DNA of 33,374 nt. Origin: an uncultured Bacilli bacterium. Lineage in GTDB: Bacteria > Bacillota_I > Bacilli_A > RF39 > UBA660. Every line of letters begins with the position of its first letter. Position 1 is the first letter of the stretch. Positions 1-6,487 of the stretch are shown here, in pieces. Below the pieces are notes generated by a model. It did not search any database, was not told the DNA's origin, and saw only the letters and a list, made by a program, of their open reading frames with translations. The position numbers and the translations under genes were made by a program. Location: the NCBI GenBank assembly GCA_910586865.1, contig CAJUIY010000016.1, positions 1-33,374 on the forward strand, written 5' to 3'.

Positions 1-83
1 CAAGAATTAAAATAAATTTAATTATAAATCTTATTTTTTAGGAGAAAAATCTCCATACTTATTCTACACTAACAAGTATTTTT

Positions 84-905
84 TCAAAAATACCTTTTGT
101 AATAATAGCTTTTATTCTCCTCAAAAAATTGCTTGGGAGTATCATAAGGAGAAAACAAATCTTCTAGCTTATCGGTAATAGATTTCTCATGAATAATATC
201 TTGAGAAAACAATTTTTGAAAGAAATCATTATAGATGGCATTATAATAATCAGAACTATACCTTAAAAAAAATTGATAATAAAGAAACTGTAATTCATTA
301 TAATTTTTATTTCTTATAGACGCTCTATCAGATTTGGACGAATCAAATCGGTCTATATCACTAATATAAAACATAGAATCCATATTATTAAAAATTGTAT
401 TTTGCCTTTTTACGTCATTCATTACTATATTGTTAGATGCCAAAAGAGAGGCATCCGACTCCATTGCTCTTGTATTTTCTAGTAATGCCTTGGTGGGCAT
501 TTCTACCATAGAGTAACCTGTTCTTTCCTCTAAAAATCCCATAATATAAGCATCATGTCCAACTACCTTATTACCACCACTATTTAAAACCTTTAATGTA
601 TCAAAAGCTTTTATCGTATTCTTTAGTGGCAGAGGTTTCATCATCCTATATACATTTCTTGATAAAGCGCAACCCAAACTATTAGAGAAAAATATTTTTA
701 TTGCATAGTATTTCCTATCTCTTTCATATTTCCAAACAGTAGAATTGATTCCTTTTCCAAGATAAGATAGTTCCCTACCAGAAATAATTTCTCCATTTTC
801 TCTTTCTAAATCAAAATTCGGCTTTATTAGGTATCGTAATTCTGCATGCTTCGAAAATTCACAATTATCTCTAACATCAAAATATGTATAATTCTTATCA
901 TCCAT
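84..905 (-). CDS. Protein-kinase-fold protein, copy 1
   Basis: This is a kinase-like protein of about 273 residues. Visible landmarks are a glycine-rich loop (LGKGINSTVW), a VAIK-like lysine (YAIKIFF), a catalytic-loop-like NDVKRQN (Asp-x-Lys-x-x-Asn) and a DFG-like SDID. All lie in the order of the Ser/Thr kinase fold. It has no membrane segment or extra domain. The start was set at the ATG preceded by AAAGGGGG rather than at an upstream in-frame codon, which also matches the N-terminus of its paralog. The gene next to it (972-1805) is a close paralog, with near-identical C-termini (SYYYKR). A good promoter lies between the two, so this copy can be transcribed on its own. The substrate is unknown. 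Kinase fold is fairly sure; catalytic activity is inferred. Confidence 0.75.
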   Translation of the reverse strand: MDDKNYTYFDVRDNCEFSKHAELRYLIKPNFDLERENGEIISGRELSYLGKGINSTVWKYERDRKYYAIKIFFSNSLGCALSRNVYRMMKPLPLKNTIKAFDTLKVLNSGGNKVVGHDAYIMGFLEERTGYSMVEMPTKALLENTRAMESDASLLASNNIVMNDVKRQNTIFNNMDSMFYISDIDRFDSSKSDRASIRNKNYNELQFLYYQFFLRYSSDYYNAIYNDFFQKLFSQDIIHEKSITDKLEDLFSPYDTPKQFFEENKSYYYKRYF

Positions 906-932
906 ATAAGTATCCCCCTTTAAGTCTGCTAT

Positions 933-961
933 ATTATACCACATTCATGGCGTTTTGTAAA
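933..961 (-). promoter_or_regulatory. Sigma-A-type promoter for kinase copy 1
   Basis: On the minus strand there is TTTACA, a 17-base spacer and a perfect TATAAT, followed about 25 bases later by the start codon of copy 1. It sits just past the stop of copy 2. This indicates separate initiation for the downstream paralog. Confidence 0.75.
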
Positions 962-971
962 AAAGTACTTT

Positions 972-1805
972 TCAAAAATGCCTTTTATAATAGTAGCTTT
1001 TATTCTCCTCAAAAAATTGCCTAGGAGTATCATAAGGAGAAAATATAGATTCTAAGATATCTGTTACTGACTTCTTAGTATCAATTGTTTGGACTAATCT
1101 TTCATTAAAGAAGTCATTATAAATATCTTGGTAGTAATCCGAACTATATCGTGTGAAATACTGATAAAAAAGAAATTGTAATTCAATCTTATTATTTGCA
1201 CGAATCTGATGAAGAGAATCGCTGTAAGATAGAAAATACATATCAATATCACTAAGATAAAGGTGAGAATCTAACTTATTAAAAATAGTATTTTCTATTT
1301 TGGCATCTTGCATTACTACATTACTATTCGCTAGAGTTTTCGCATCAAGTTCTAATAAACTGGCATTTTCAAGTAACACAAAAACTGGCATATCTACAAT
1401 GGAATAGTCTTTTTTTTCTTCTAAATATTCCATTATGTATGCATAATATGCTCTCTTTTCCCCGTTATCTGTACTATTTATTACATTTAGCGTTTCTAAT
1501 GCTTTTAACGTATTATTAAGAGAAAGATTCTTCATTTTCCAATAAACATCTTTTTCTAGGGCACAAACTATTCCAATATCAAAGAATATCTTTATAGCAT
1601 ATTTTTCTCCATTGGATTCATATTCCCAAACAGTAGAATTTTCTCCTCTTCCTAGATAACTCAATTCCTTACCATAAATAATATCTCCGTTTTCTTTTTC
1701 AAAATCAAAGCTAGGCTTTATGTTCCCATTTTGAAATCTTTCTTGCTTATAAAATTGTTTACTATTTCTAACATCAAAGTATACATATGCTTTATCTTTA
1801 TCCAT
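972..1805 (-). CDS. Protein-kinase-fold protein, copy 2
   Basis: A 277-residue paralog of the downstream gene, showing the same landmarks: LGRGENSTVW loop, YAIKIFF lysine, MQDAKIENTIFN (Asp-x-Lys-x-x-Asn) and SDID. Both copies start with a YFDVR segment and end in SYYYKR. The catalytic loop has Glu before Asn where copy 1 has Gln. The two copies diverged after a tandem duplication, and the stop codon is TGA in both. The ribosome binding site (AAGGAAG) lies in the loop of a short hairpin (1808-1830), which could affect translation. A role in signalling or toxin-type phosphorylation is possible, but nothing in the sequence decides this. Confidence 0.75.
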   Translation of the reverse strand: MDKDKAYVYFDVRNSKQFYKQERFQNGNIKPSFDFEKENGDIIYGKELSYLGRGENSTVWEYESNGEKYAIKIFFDIGIVCALEKDVYWKMKNLSLNNTLKALETLNVINSTDNGEKRAYYAYIMEYLEEKKDYSIVDMPVFVLLENASLLELDAKTLANSNVVMQDAKIENTIFNKLDSHLYLSDIDMYFLSYSDSLHQIRANNKIELQFLFYQYFTRYSSDYYQDIYNDFFNERLVQTIDTKKSVTDILESIFSPYDTPRQFFEENKSYYYKRHF

Positions 1806-1807
1806 AT

Positions 1808-1830
1808 AGACACTTCCTTTTTTCGTGTCT
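1808..1830 (-). promoter_or_regulatory. Hairpin enclosing the ribosome binding site of kinase copy 2
   Basis: AGACAC and GTGTCT form a perfect 6-bp inverted repeat around an 11-base loop that contains AAGGAA. In the mRNA the Shine-Dalgarno sequence would be presented in the loop, five bases before the ATG. Only the repeat is seen; any regulatory effect is inference. Confidence 0.4.
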
Positions 1831-1833
1831 TAT

Positions 1834-1861
1834 ATAATATCACAAAAGCTACCGATTGCAA
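1834..1861 (-). promoter_or_regulatory. Candidate promoter for kinase copy 2
   Basis: TTGCAA, a 16-base spacer and TATTAT, with TGTGA just upstream of the -10 resembling an extended -10. It is positioned about 30 bases before the start codon. Confidence 0.5.
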
Positions 1862-1867
1862 GAATTT

Positions 1868-2359
1868 TTATTTTCCTCTTCGATAAATTGTTGTTTTTTC
1901 TACACTTTGTACTGGGCCTTTAAAAAAATCACAAGCCTCTACCATTTTCTTACTTGCCTGATTTTTATCTTTTACATAAACCGTGATTCTCCCAATACTA
2001 TCCTCATTCAACAAATACTCACTAACACTCTTTAAAACAATCTTACCATAACCCATACCTCTCATCTTTTTACTAATTAACATAGAAAGAACAATTTCTT
2101 TTTCGTCTTGGGCAATGTTATGATCAGACAAATATAAATACCCAATATGTTTATCCTCTTTTTTGATAAAATAGGAAGTCCCTATATTTTTGTTATTTTC
2201 TATCCTTTTTATTTCATATTTAATATCAAACATCCCTTTTCTTCCTTGAAAATCTCTCATTTCTTTTATGAAACTCCTATGTTCTTTATTTTTAGGATTT
2301 ATTTTTTCTAGAGTAATATTATTACCTATTGGAATTTGATAGATTTCTAATTTTTTCAT
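1868..2359 (-). CDS. GNAT-family N-acetyltransferase
   Basis: A 163-residue protein with the acetyl-CoA binding motif of the GNAT fold, KKMRGMGYGKIVLKSV (Q/RxxGxG/A-like), near residue 95. A following helix and a conserved final strand region (VEACDFFKG) fit the fold. The ATG overlaps the TAA stop of rnhB (TAATG), so it is probably translationally coupled and part of the rbgA-rnhB transcript. The acceptor substrate cannot be told from sequence. The relation to the rbgA operon is by position only. Confidence 0.8.
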   Translation of the reverse strand: MKKLEIYQIPIGNNITLEKINPKNKEHRSFIKEMRDFQGRKGMFDIKYEIKRIENNKNIGTSYFIKKEDKHIGYLYLSDHNIAQDEKEIVLSMLISKKMRGMGYGKIVLKSVSEYLLNEDSIGRITVYVKDKNQASKKMVEACDFFKGPVQSVEKTTIYRRGK

Positions 2360-3336
2360 TACGTATGCTCCTTTATATATTCTGCTACTGGTCCATAACT
2401 TCTTCTATGTTCTTTTAAGATTCCGTATTTATCAATCGCTTCTAAATGTTTCTTCGTTGGATAGCCTTTATTCTTTTTAAAATCATACATTGGATACTTC
2501 TTATCTAATTCTATTAGCATTCGGTCCCTTGTTACCTTCGCAATTACAGAAGCAGCTGAAATCGTAATACTTTTCAAATCCCCTTTAATAATAGAGGTCG
2601 TTGGAATATCAATATCTAGTGGCATGGCATCAATTAAAACATGTTCTGGTTTTCTCTCACAACGATAAATCGCTTCTTTCATCGCTAGTTTCGTAGCTTC
2701 ATAAATATTTACTTCATCGATTACTTTTTCTGATATGATTCCAATTCCTATCGCTATGGCTTGTTCTTTTATTTTATCATATAACGATTCTCTTTTTTTC
2801 TCACTAAGTTTTTTCGAATCGGTAAGACCATCTAGTTGATAATGTTCTGGTAAGATTACACAGGCAGCAACAACAGGACCAACTAAAGGTCCCCTTCCTA
2901 CTTCATCGACTCCTGCAATAAGAGTAAGCCCTTCTTTTCTTAATTTTCTTTCATAACGATAGTTATCCTTAAGGCATAAAATGAAATCTAATTTCTCTAT
3001 CAATTTCTTATCATTCTTGTGATTTTCTATTCGTTTGATATCAAGTAGAGTTGATAAATTCATGACCTGATAGTCTTCTATCTTTTCTATGCTTTCTAAA
3101 CTATAGTAATTCGTACTTAGTTCAAATACATCAAGATATTTTATTTCGCCTTTGCAATTATCTACTTTTTTCTCCCAATTAACCATATTATAATACGAAA
3201 AAGAACAGGCTAACTCAATGTTAGATGTCTCTTCTAATACCTCTTGAAGAACCAAACTAGCTTCTCCCATTATGAGAAACTCTTCTTTTTTGAATGGAAT
3301 TTCTTTCATTCTTTCTAATATATCTAACTTATTCAT
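2359..3336 (-). CDS. rnhB: Ribonuclease HII with a nucleotidyltransferase-like N-terminal domain
   Basis: The C-terminal ~200 residues are a canonical RNase HII, which cuts RNA-DNA hybrids and removes misincorporated ribonucleotides. Visible are AGVDEVGRGPLVGPV with the catalytic Asp-Glu, LIDAMPL with the third acid and SVIAKVTRDRM with the fourth. Before this there are about 130 extra residues absent from typical RNase HII. They resemble a small nucleotidyltransferase-like protein (MGEASLVLQ... SNIELACS), but the expected acidic DxD is Asn-Ile-Glu, so it is probably inactive. The frame is open through the join and no internal start with a ribosome binding site is visible, hence a real fusion. 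The start chosen is the ATG with AGGAAGAG upstream. The gene lies directly downstream of rbgA, the usual order. Confidence 0.93.
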   Translation of the reverse strand: MNKLDILERMKEIPFKKEEFLIMGEASLVLQEVLEETSNIELACSFSYYNMVNWEKKVDNCKGEIKYLDVFELSTNYYSLESIEKIEDYQVMNLSTLLDIKRIENHKNDKKLIEKLDFILCLKDNYRYERKLRKEGLTLIAGVDEVGRGPLVGPVVAACVILPEHYQLDGLTDSKKLSEKKRESLYDKIKEQAIAIGIGIISEKVIDEVNIYEATKLAMKEAIYRCERKPEHVLIDAMPLDIDIPTTSIIKGDLKSITISAASVIAKVTRDRMLIELDKKYPMYDFKKNKGYPTKKHLEAIDKYGILKEHRRSYGPVAEYIKEHT

Positions 3337-3358
3337 TACAATCACTACTCTTCCTATT

Positions 3359-4225
3359 TTAATCCAATCGGTCTAAGGTAATATTTCCTAAATAACCATT
3401 CTTTAAATCTCGAATAATAATATTTGCCACCTTTTCATAATCTACTCTCCCGCCCTTAGAAAGAGCACCTCTTTTTTTTGCAATGATATCAAAAGTCTCA
3501 CTAAAATCTTCATCTAATTCTGTAATGCCATATCTTTCCTCTAAATTTTTAGGGTATAGTTCCATCATCTTCGTTAAAATAAAACAGGACAAATCCATCA
3601 CATCTAGTATTTCTTCTTTGATAGAAGATAGAGCTGCTAAAATATGAGCAGATTCTTGATTATCCAATTTTGGCCAAAGAATTCCTGGTGAATCTAAAAG
3701 TTCCATATCTTTATGAATACGAATCCAAGAAAGACTTTTTGTAAAACCAGGCTTATTCCCCACCCCAGCAGATTTTTTTCCGACTAACCGATTAATAAGC
3801 GTTGACTTTCCAACATTAGGAACCCCCATAATTAAAACTCTCATACTTCTTTGTTTTAACCCTTTTTGGACTCTTTTTTCCATTTCTTCTTTTAATAACT
3901 CTCTACTTTTAAAAATAATCTCTTTGGTATTATTTTCACCTATTAAATCTGTAGCAATTACACAATAACCTTTTTCTTCATAATATTGGATAAATCGATT
4001 GGTTTCTTTCTTATCACATAAATCATATTTCGTCATGATTAATATTTTCTTTTTATTGCCTATTATTTCGTCCATATCCTTCATTTTAGAGGATATGGGC
4101 ATTCTAGCATCCACTACTTCATAGACAATATCTATTAAATTCATTTTTTCCTTTATTTCTCTTTTTGTTTTCGCCATATGCCCTGGATACCAATTTATAT
4201 TTGGCGAATTTTGTCGATTGTTCAT
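3359..4225 (-). CDS. rbgA: Ribosome biogenesis GTPase RbgA (YlqF)
   Basis: RbgA is the circularly permuted GTPase needed for late assembly of the 50S subunit. The sequence shows the family signature INWYPGHMAK, then the G4 motif TKYD, then G1 GVPNVGKST and G3 DSPG, which is the permuted order. The start is set at the ATG at 4225 (MNNRQNSPNINW), which has AGGAAGTG eight bases upstream; a GTG three codons earlier overlaps that site. Its first 12 codons differ from usual short starts and are repeated, truncated after the Trp codon, at three upstream places in the window (6408-6455, 10403-10444, 12624-12665). Transcription probably now comes from the cassette leader at about 6.2-6.4 kb. The function call is secure. 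Confidence 0.96.
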   Translation of the reverse strand: MNNRQNSPNINWYPGHMAKTKREIKEKMNLIDIVYEVVDARMPISSKMKDMDEIIGNKKKILIMTKYDLCDKKETNRFIQYYEEKGYCVIATDLIGENNTKEIIFKSRELLKEEMEKRVQKGLKQRSMRVLIMGVPNVGKSTLINRLVGKKSAGVGNKPGFTKSLSWIRIHKDMELLDSPGILWPKLDNQESAHILAALSSIKEEILDVMDLSCFILTKMMELYPKNLEERYGITELDEDFSETFDIIAKKRGALSKGGRVDYEKVANIIIRDLKNGYLGNITLDRLD

Positions 4226-4230
4226 TATTC

Positions 4231-4584
4231 TCACTTCCTATCTTCTATCACTCTTACTTCTATGCCAATAACTCCATATTTATCTTGTTCTTCTTTAGAA
4301 TAATATTTTTCCATATCTTCAGGATTTGCAATATCATTTATATCATATCCCATTGATATTTTATCAAAATGTTTATATAATTCTTTAAAATTCGAATATT
4401 TATATAATCCCTCTATTTTAACTATAATTTTTTCTAAAGTTACTCTATTTGTAAATTCTATGAAGTCATTTTCTTTTAATAATTGTCTTTTTTCATCATT
4501 TAATCGCAACTCTATGGTTTTTGTTCCATCTTTTATACGATTAAATGGACCATTATTTAAATTCATATTATGTGTTGTTTTCAT
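4231..4584 (-). CDS. ASCH-domain protein
   Basis: A 117-residue protein of the ASCH (ASC-1 homology) superfamily, a beta-barrel related to PUA domains and usually linked to RNA or modified nucleosides. Landmarks are the GTKTIELRLNDEKR segment and the strand IEFTNR, followed by a conserved helical insert (FKELYKHFDK) and an EDMEKYYSKEEQ motif. The start was moved to the ATG following GGAGGATAAGT. Its last codons and stop (AGG AAG TGA) form the Shine-Dalgarno site of rbgA, so the two genes are tightly coupled. It is cargo of cassette 3. The exact activity is unknown. Confidence 0.8.
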   Translation of the reverse strand: MKTTHNMNLNNGPFNRIKDGTKTIELRLNDEKRQLLKENDFIEFTNRVTLEKIIVKIEGLYKYSNFKELYKHFDKISMGYDINDIANPEDMEKYYSKEEQDKYGVIGIEVRVIEDRK

Positions 4585-4610
4585 ACTTATCCTCCACAAT
4601 TAATTATTTT

Positions 4611-5003
4611 TTAATTTTCGTAATCATAATCCCATAAGCTTAATTTACCATTTACTTCAATAGGATTTATTTTTTCAACATTTTCTATTTTAAATCCATA
4701 TCCGTCCCAGTCACCTTTATTAATTAATCCTTTATATACAACAGGATCTTTTTTACACATTTTTTGCGCAAATTCTTCATCTACATATATGCAGTCTGTA
4801 ATAATTGCTTTTGCAATTATTTGACCAACAGGATATTCTAAATTTAAATGTTTGAATCTATTCATTGCTTTTTTATCTATACTTTTACTAGCGTGAATTA
4901 ATATATCTCCACGATATTTAGTTTTCCAAGTTCTAAATTCATATTCTTTATAGCCTTCAGCAATTAATGTTGCCCACGGTTGCTTTATAGTTATAACTTT
5001 CAT
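4611..5003 (-). CDS. ASCH-domain protein
   Basis: About 130 residues. The N-terminal signature (KQPWATLIAEGYKEYEFR, then WKTKYRGDILIHAS) is typical of ASCH proteins with the conserved Lys/Glu near residue 20. Members are thought to bind RNA or act on modified nucleosides. A related but distinct chromosomal protein is encoded at 24985-25404 with the same WKT.YRG..IHAS core. The start is the ATG after GGAGGTAAAA, because the upstream ATG overlaps the GGAGG itself. The gene lies second to last in the cassette 3 operon, 26 bases before the next ASCH gene. Substrate not known. Confidence 0.82.
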   Translation of the reverse strand: MKVITIKQPWATLIAEGYKEYEFRTWKTKYRGDILIHASKSIDKKAMNRFKHLNLEYPVGQIIAKAIITDCIYVDEEFAQKMCKKDPVVYKGLINKGDWDGYGFKIENVEKINPIEVNGKLSLWDYDYEN

Positions 5004-5028
5004 TTTTACCTCCATTAATTTTTTTTAT

Positions 5029-5304
5029 TCATCTATATAAATTCTCTAAAACTTTAGTAAGACAATCGTCAGCAGTTTTATCAGTATCTGAAAATCTTAT
5101 TCTAACTAATTTTCCATTTACCTTAAATATATAAGGATTTTTTGCTTTCATTATAAAATCCAATATTCTCTCTTCACTAGGTTTTCTTCTATCTATCTTT
5201 ATATCCGTTATTTCATCCACTTCTTCTAATTTTACATCATCAAGATTTACATTTCTACATCTTTCTAATTTTTCTGCTAATTCTTTAATATTATATTTAT
5301 ACAT
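5029..5304 (-). CDS. Small DUF6870-like protein, copy in cassette 3
   Basis: A 91-residue protein without signal or membrane segments. It resembles, from memory, the DUF6870 family of small proteins common in Bacillota mobile elements: an N-terminal helix, an ERILDF segment, then N-P-Y..K-V-N-G..V-R-I-R-F strands and a closing DCL motif. A very similar copy lies in cassette 1 (11056-11334), again just after an antirepressor-type gene. It has a good ribosome binding site (AGAAGG). The function is unknown; a structural or DNA-related role in the element is inferred from recurrence. The family name is a moderate-confidence match, the paralogy is certain. Confidence 0.7.
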   Translation of the reverse strand: MYKYNIKELAEKLERCRNVNLDDVKLEEVDEITDIKIDRRKPSEERILDFIMKAKNPYIFKVNGKLVRIRFSDTDKTADDCLTKVLENLYR

Positions 5305-5367
5305 ATTTTACCTTCTTTCTATAATAATTTTATTATTTTGAAAGAAGTAATACAAATGTGCAAAATA

Positions 5368-6210
5368 CTATATATTATCTTTTTCTCCTAATAATTTTAT
5401 CTTTTCTGCATTGTTCAATATATTAAGTTGATACTCTGCTATGCTACTTAATATTTCAAATCTTTCTTCTTTGTTTTTCCCCTCTTTAATTAATTCTGCA
5501 TTATGTGATTCTAAATTAGACAATACAGTTAATTCATTTATTGAAGCATAATCTCTAACATTTGAATTTTTTGCCAAGTTCGGATTAAGTTCTCTCCATC
5601 TTTTAGCAGTTGTATTAAATAAAGCAACATTTAAAATATCTGCTTCTTCTGCATACTTTAACCATTTTCTATCTTTATAATAATCGTTATCAGGTAATAT
5701 ATAATTTTTAATTGCATCTGTATGAATAAGATAATTATTTTTGGTTAAAATTCTTTTTATATCCCATTCCCTATTTTGATTTTCTAATTGCTTAAGTCTT
5801 TCAAATTCTTTTATCAAATATAGTTTAAAAACCGGGCTAATTGAAGACGCAAATTCAAAAGCAATATCTTTATGAGCATAAGTTCCACCATATTTTCCAC
5901 GCTTCGAATATATACCAATTGCATTTGTTTTACTACACCATTCTGTAACACTTAGTGTAAAAGTATGAAGTCCCGCCTCACTTTTAAACCCGTCGAATTC
6001 GACGGAATTAAAATTTGGATTGTAAATTGACTCCCAAGTACCTAAAAATTCTAAAGTAATTCTATTTCTTAACCAATTTCTGATAACATCATCTGATGTG
6101 GATTTTCCTTCTTTAAATTTGGTAAAATCAGAAATACAAATATAATCGCTGTCATTCATATTTGTTATGTTCACTTTAATATTTTGAACTTCGATTATTT
6201 TGTTTGTCAT
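5368..6210 (-). CDS. KilA-N domain protein (phage antirepressor type)
   Basis: A 280-residue protein with an N-terminal KilA-N domain: ISDFTKFKEG, the DDVIRNWLRNR helix, a segment around EWCSKTNAIGIYSKRGKYGG and AFEFASSISPVFKLYLIKEF. KilA-N domains bind nucleic acid and are typical of phages and their relatives. The C-terminal half is helical with no clear motif. It is the first gene of cassette 3, about 50 bases after the conserved leader, in the same position as BRO in cassette 2 and RhuM in cassette 1. It therefore probably regulates the cassette or helps its excision; that role is inferred. The ribosome binding site is AAAGAGGCGA. Confidence 0.85.
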   Translation of the reverse strand: MTNKIIEVQNIKVNITNMNDSDYICISDFTKFKEGKSTSDDVIRNWLRNRITLEFLGTWESIYNPNFNSVEFDGFKSEAGLHTFTLSVTEWCSKTNAIGIYSKRGKYGGTYAHKDIAFEFASSISPVFKLYLIKEFERLKQLENQNREWDIKRILTKNNYLIHTDAIKNYILPDNDYYKDRKWLKYAEEADILNVALFNTTAKRWRELNPNLAKNSNVRDYASINELTVLSNLESHNAELIKEGKNKEERFEILSSIAEYQLNILNNAEKIKLLGEKDNI

Positions 6211-6240
6211 ATATTCGCCTCTTTTCTATGTTCTTAAAGT

Positions 6241-6407
6241 TCGTAATCACCTATCTAATTCCTATTATAAATAATGCCAAAATTACTATATTTTTATGAA
6301 TTTTTATTGTTTTTGATCGTTTTTTAATGAAAATATGCAAGATCTAAATTGGATAATTTCCTTTATTTATAAGGAGTTAAGGGTGTTCTTAATTAAATCG
6401 TAATCAA
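6241..6407 (-). promoter_or_regulatory. Conserved cassette leader, copy 3
   Basis: This non-coding segment matches two others (10236-10402 and 12456-12623). Shared blocks at identical spacing are a TATAAT/TATGAT -10-like hexamer, an A/T-rich middle part, a TTGCAT/TTACAC block exactly 94 bases from the TGATTACGA end, and a CCTT-rich block near TATAAATAAAGG. It starts and ends with TGATTACGA in direct orientation (6398-6406 and 6241-6249). No good -35 matches the -10, so an activator or an unusual promoter is possible. Confidence 0.7.
6264..6269 (-). promoter_or_regulatory. Candidate -10 of cassette 3 leader
   Basis: TATAAT lies at the same distance (23 bases) from the TGATTACGA block as TATGAT does in the other two leaders. 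The region 16-18 bases upstream is A/T-rich without a clear -35. Transcription from here would cover KilA-N, the cargo and rbgA. Confidence 0.45.
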
Positions 6408-6455
6408 CCAATTGATACTCGTTTTACTAAACACCCTATCTTGATTTTCGCTCAT
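6408..6455 (-). pseudogene. rbgA: rbgA 5' fragment, copy 3 (16 codons)
   Basis: After a strong site (AAGGAAGTGA) an ATG opens MSENQDRVFSKTSINW, which ends at the same Ile-Asn-Trp as intact RbgA. It then departs into LITI and a stop within the leader. Its N-terminus is the most diverged of the fragments, but Ile-Asn-Trp, the ribosome binding site and the position are conserved. It marks the junction between cassettes 2 and 3. Confidence 0.75.
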
Positions 6456-6487
6456 AAAAATCACTTCCTTTTTACTATTTAATTATA

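Larger units (their letters stand above)
4190..6407 (-). mobile_element. Cassette 3: leader, KilA-N, DUF6870-like, two ASCH genes, rbgA 5' end
   Basis: This unit is bounded by the Trp codon of the rbgA fragment at 6408 and the Trp codon of the intact rbgA at 4190. In order of transcription it holds a 166-bp leader, a KilA-N protein, a small DUF6870-like protein, two ASCH proteins and a new rbgA start. All its genes are intact, and it is the unit joined to the body of rbgA, which fits the most recent insertion. It has no recombinase of its own, so movement would need one in trans. The boundaries are inferred from comparison of the three copies. Confidence 0.65.

Noticed and set aside
41..54. 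GGAGA-TTTT-TCTCC hairpin as terminator of the kinase-like gene
   Set aside because: The stem has only five base pairs and on the minus strand it is followed by TAAAAAATAAG, with no T-run.
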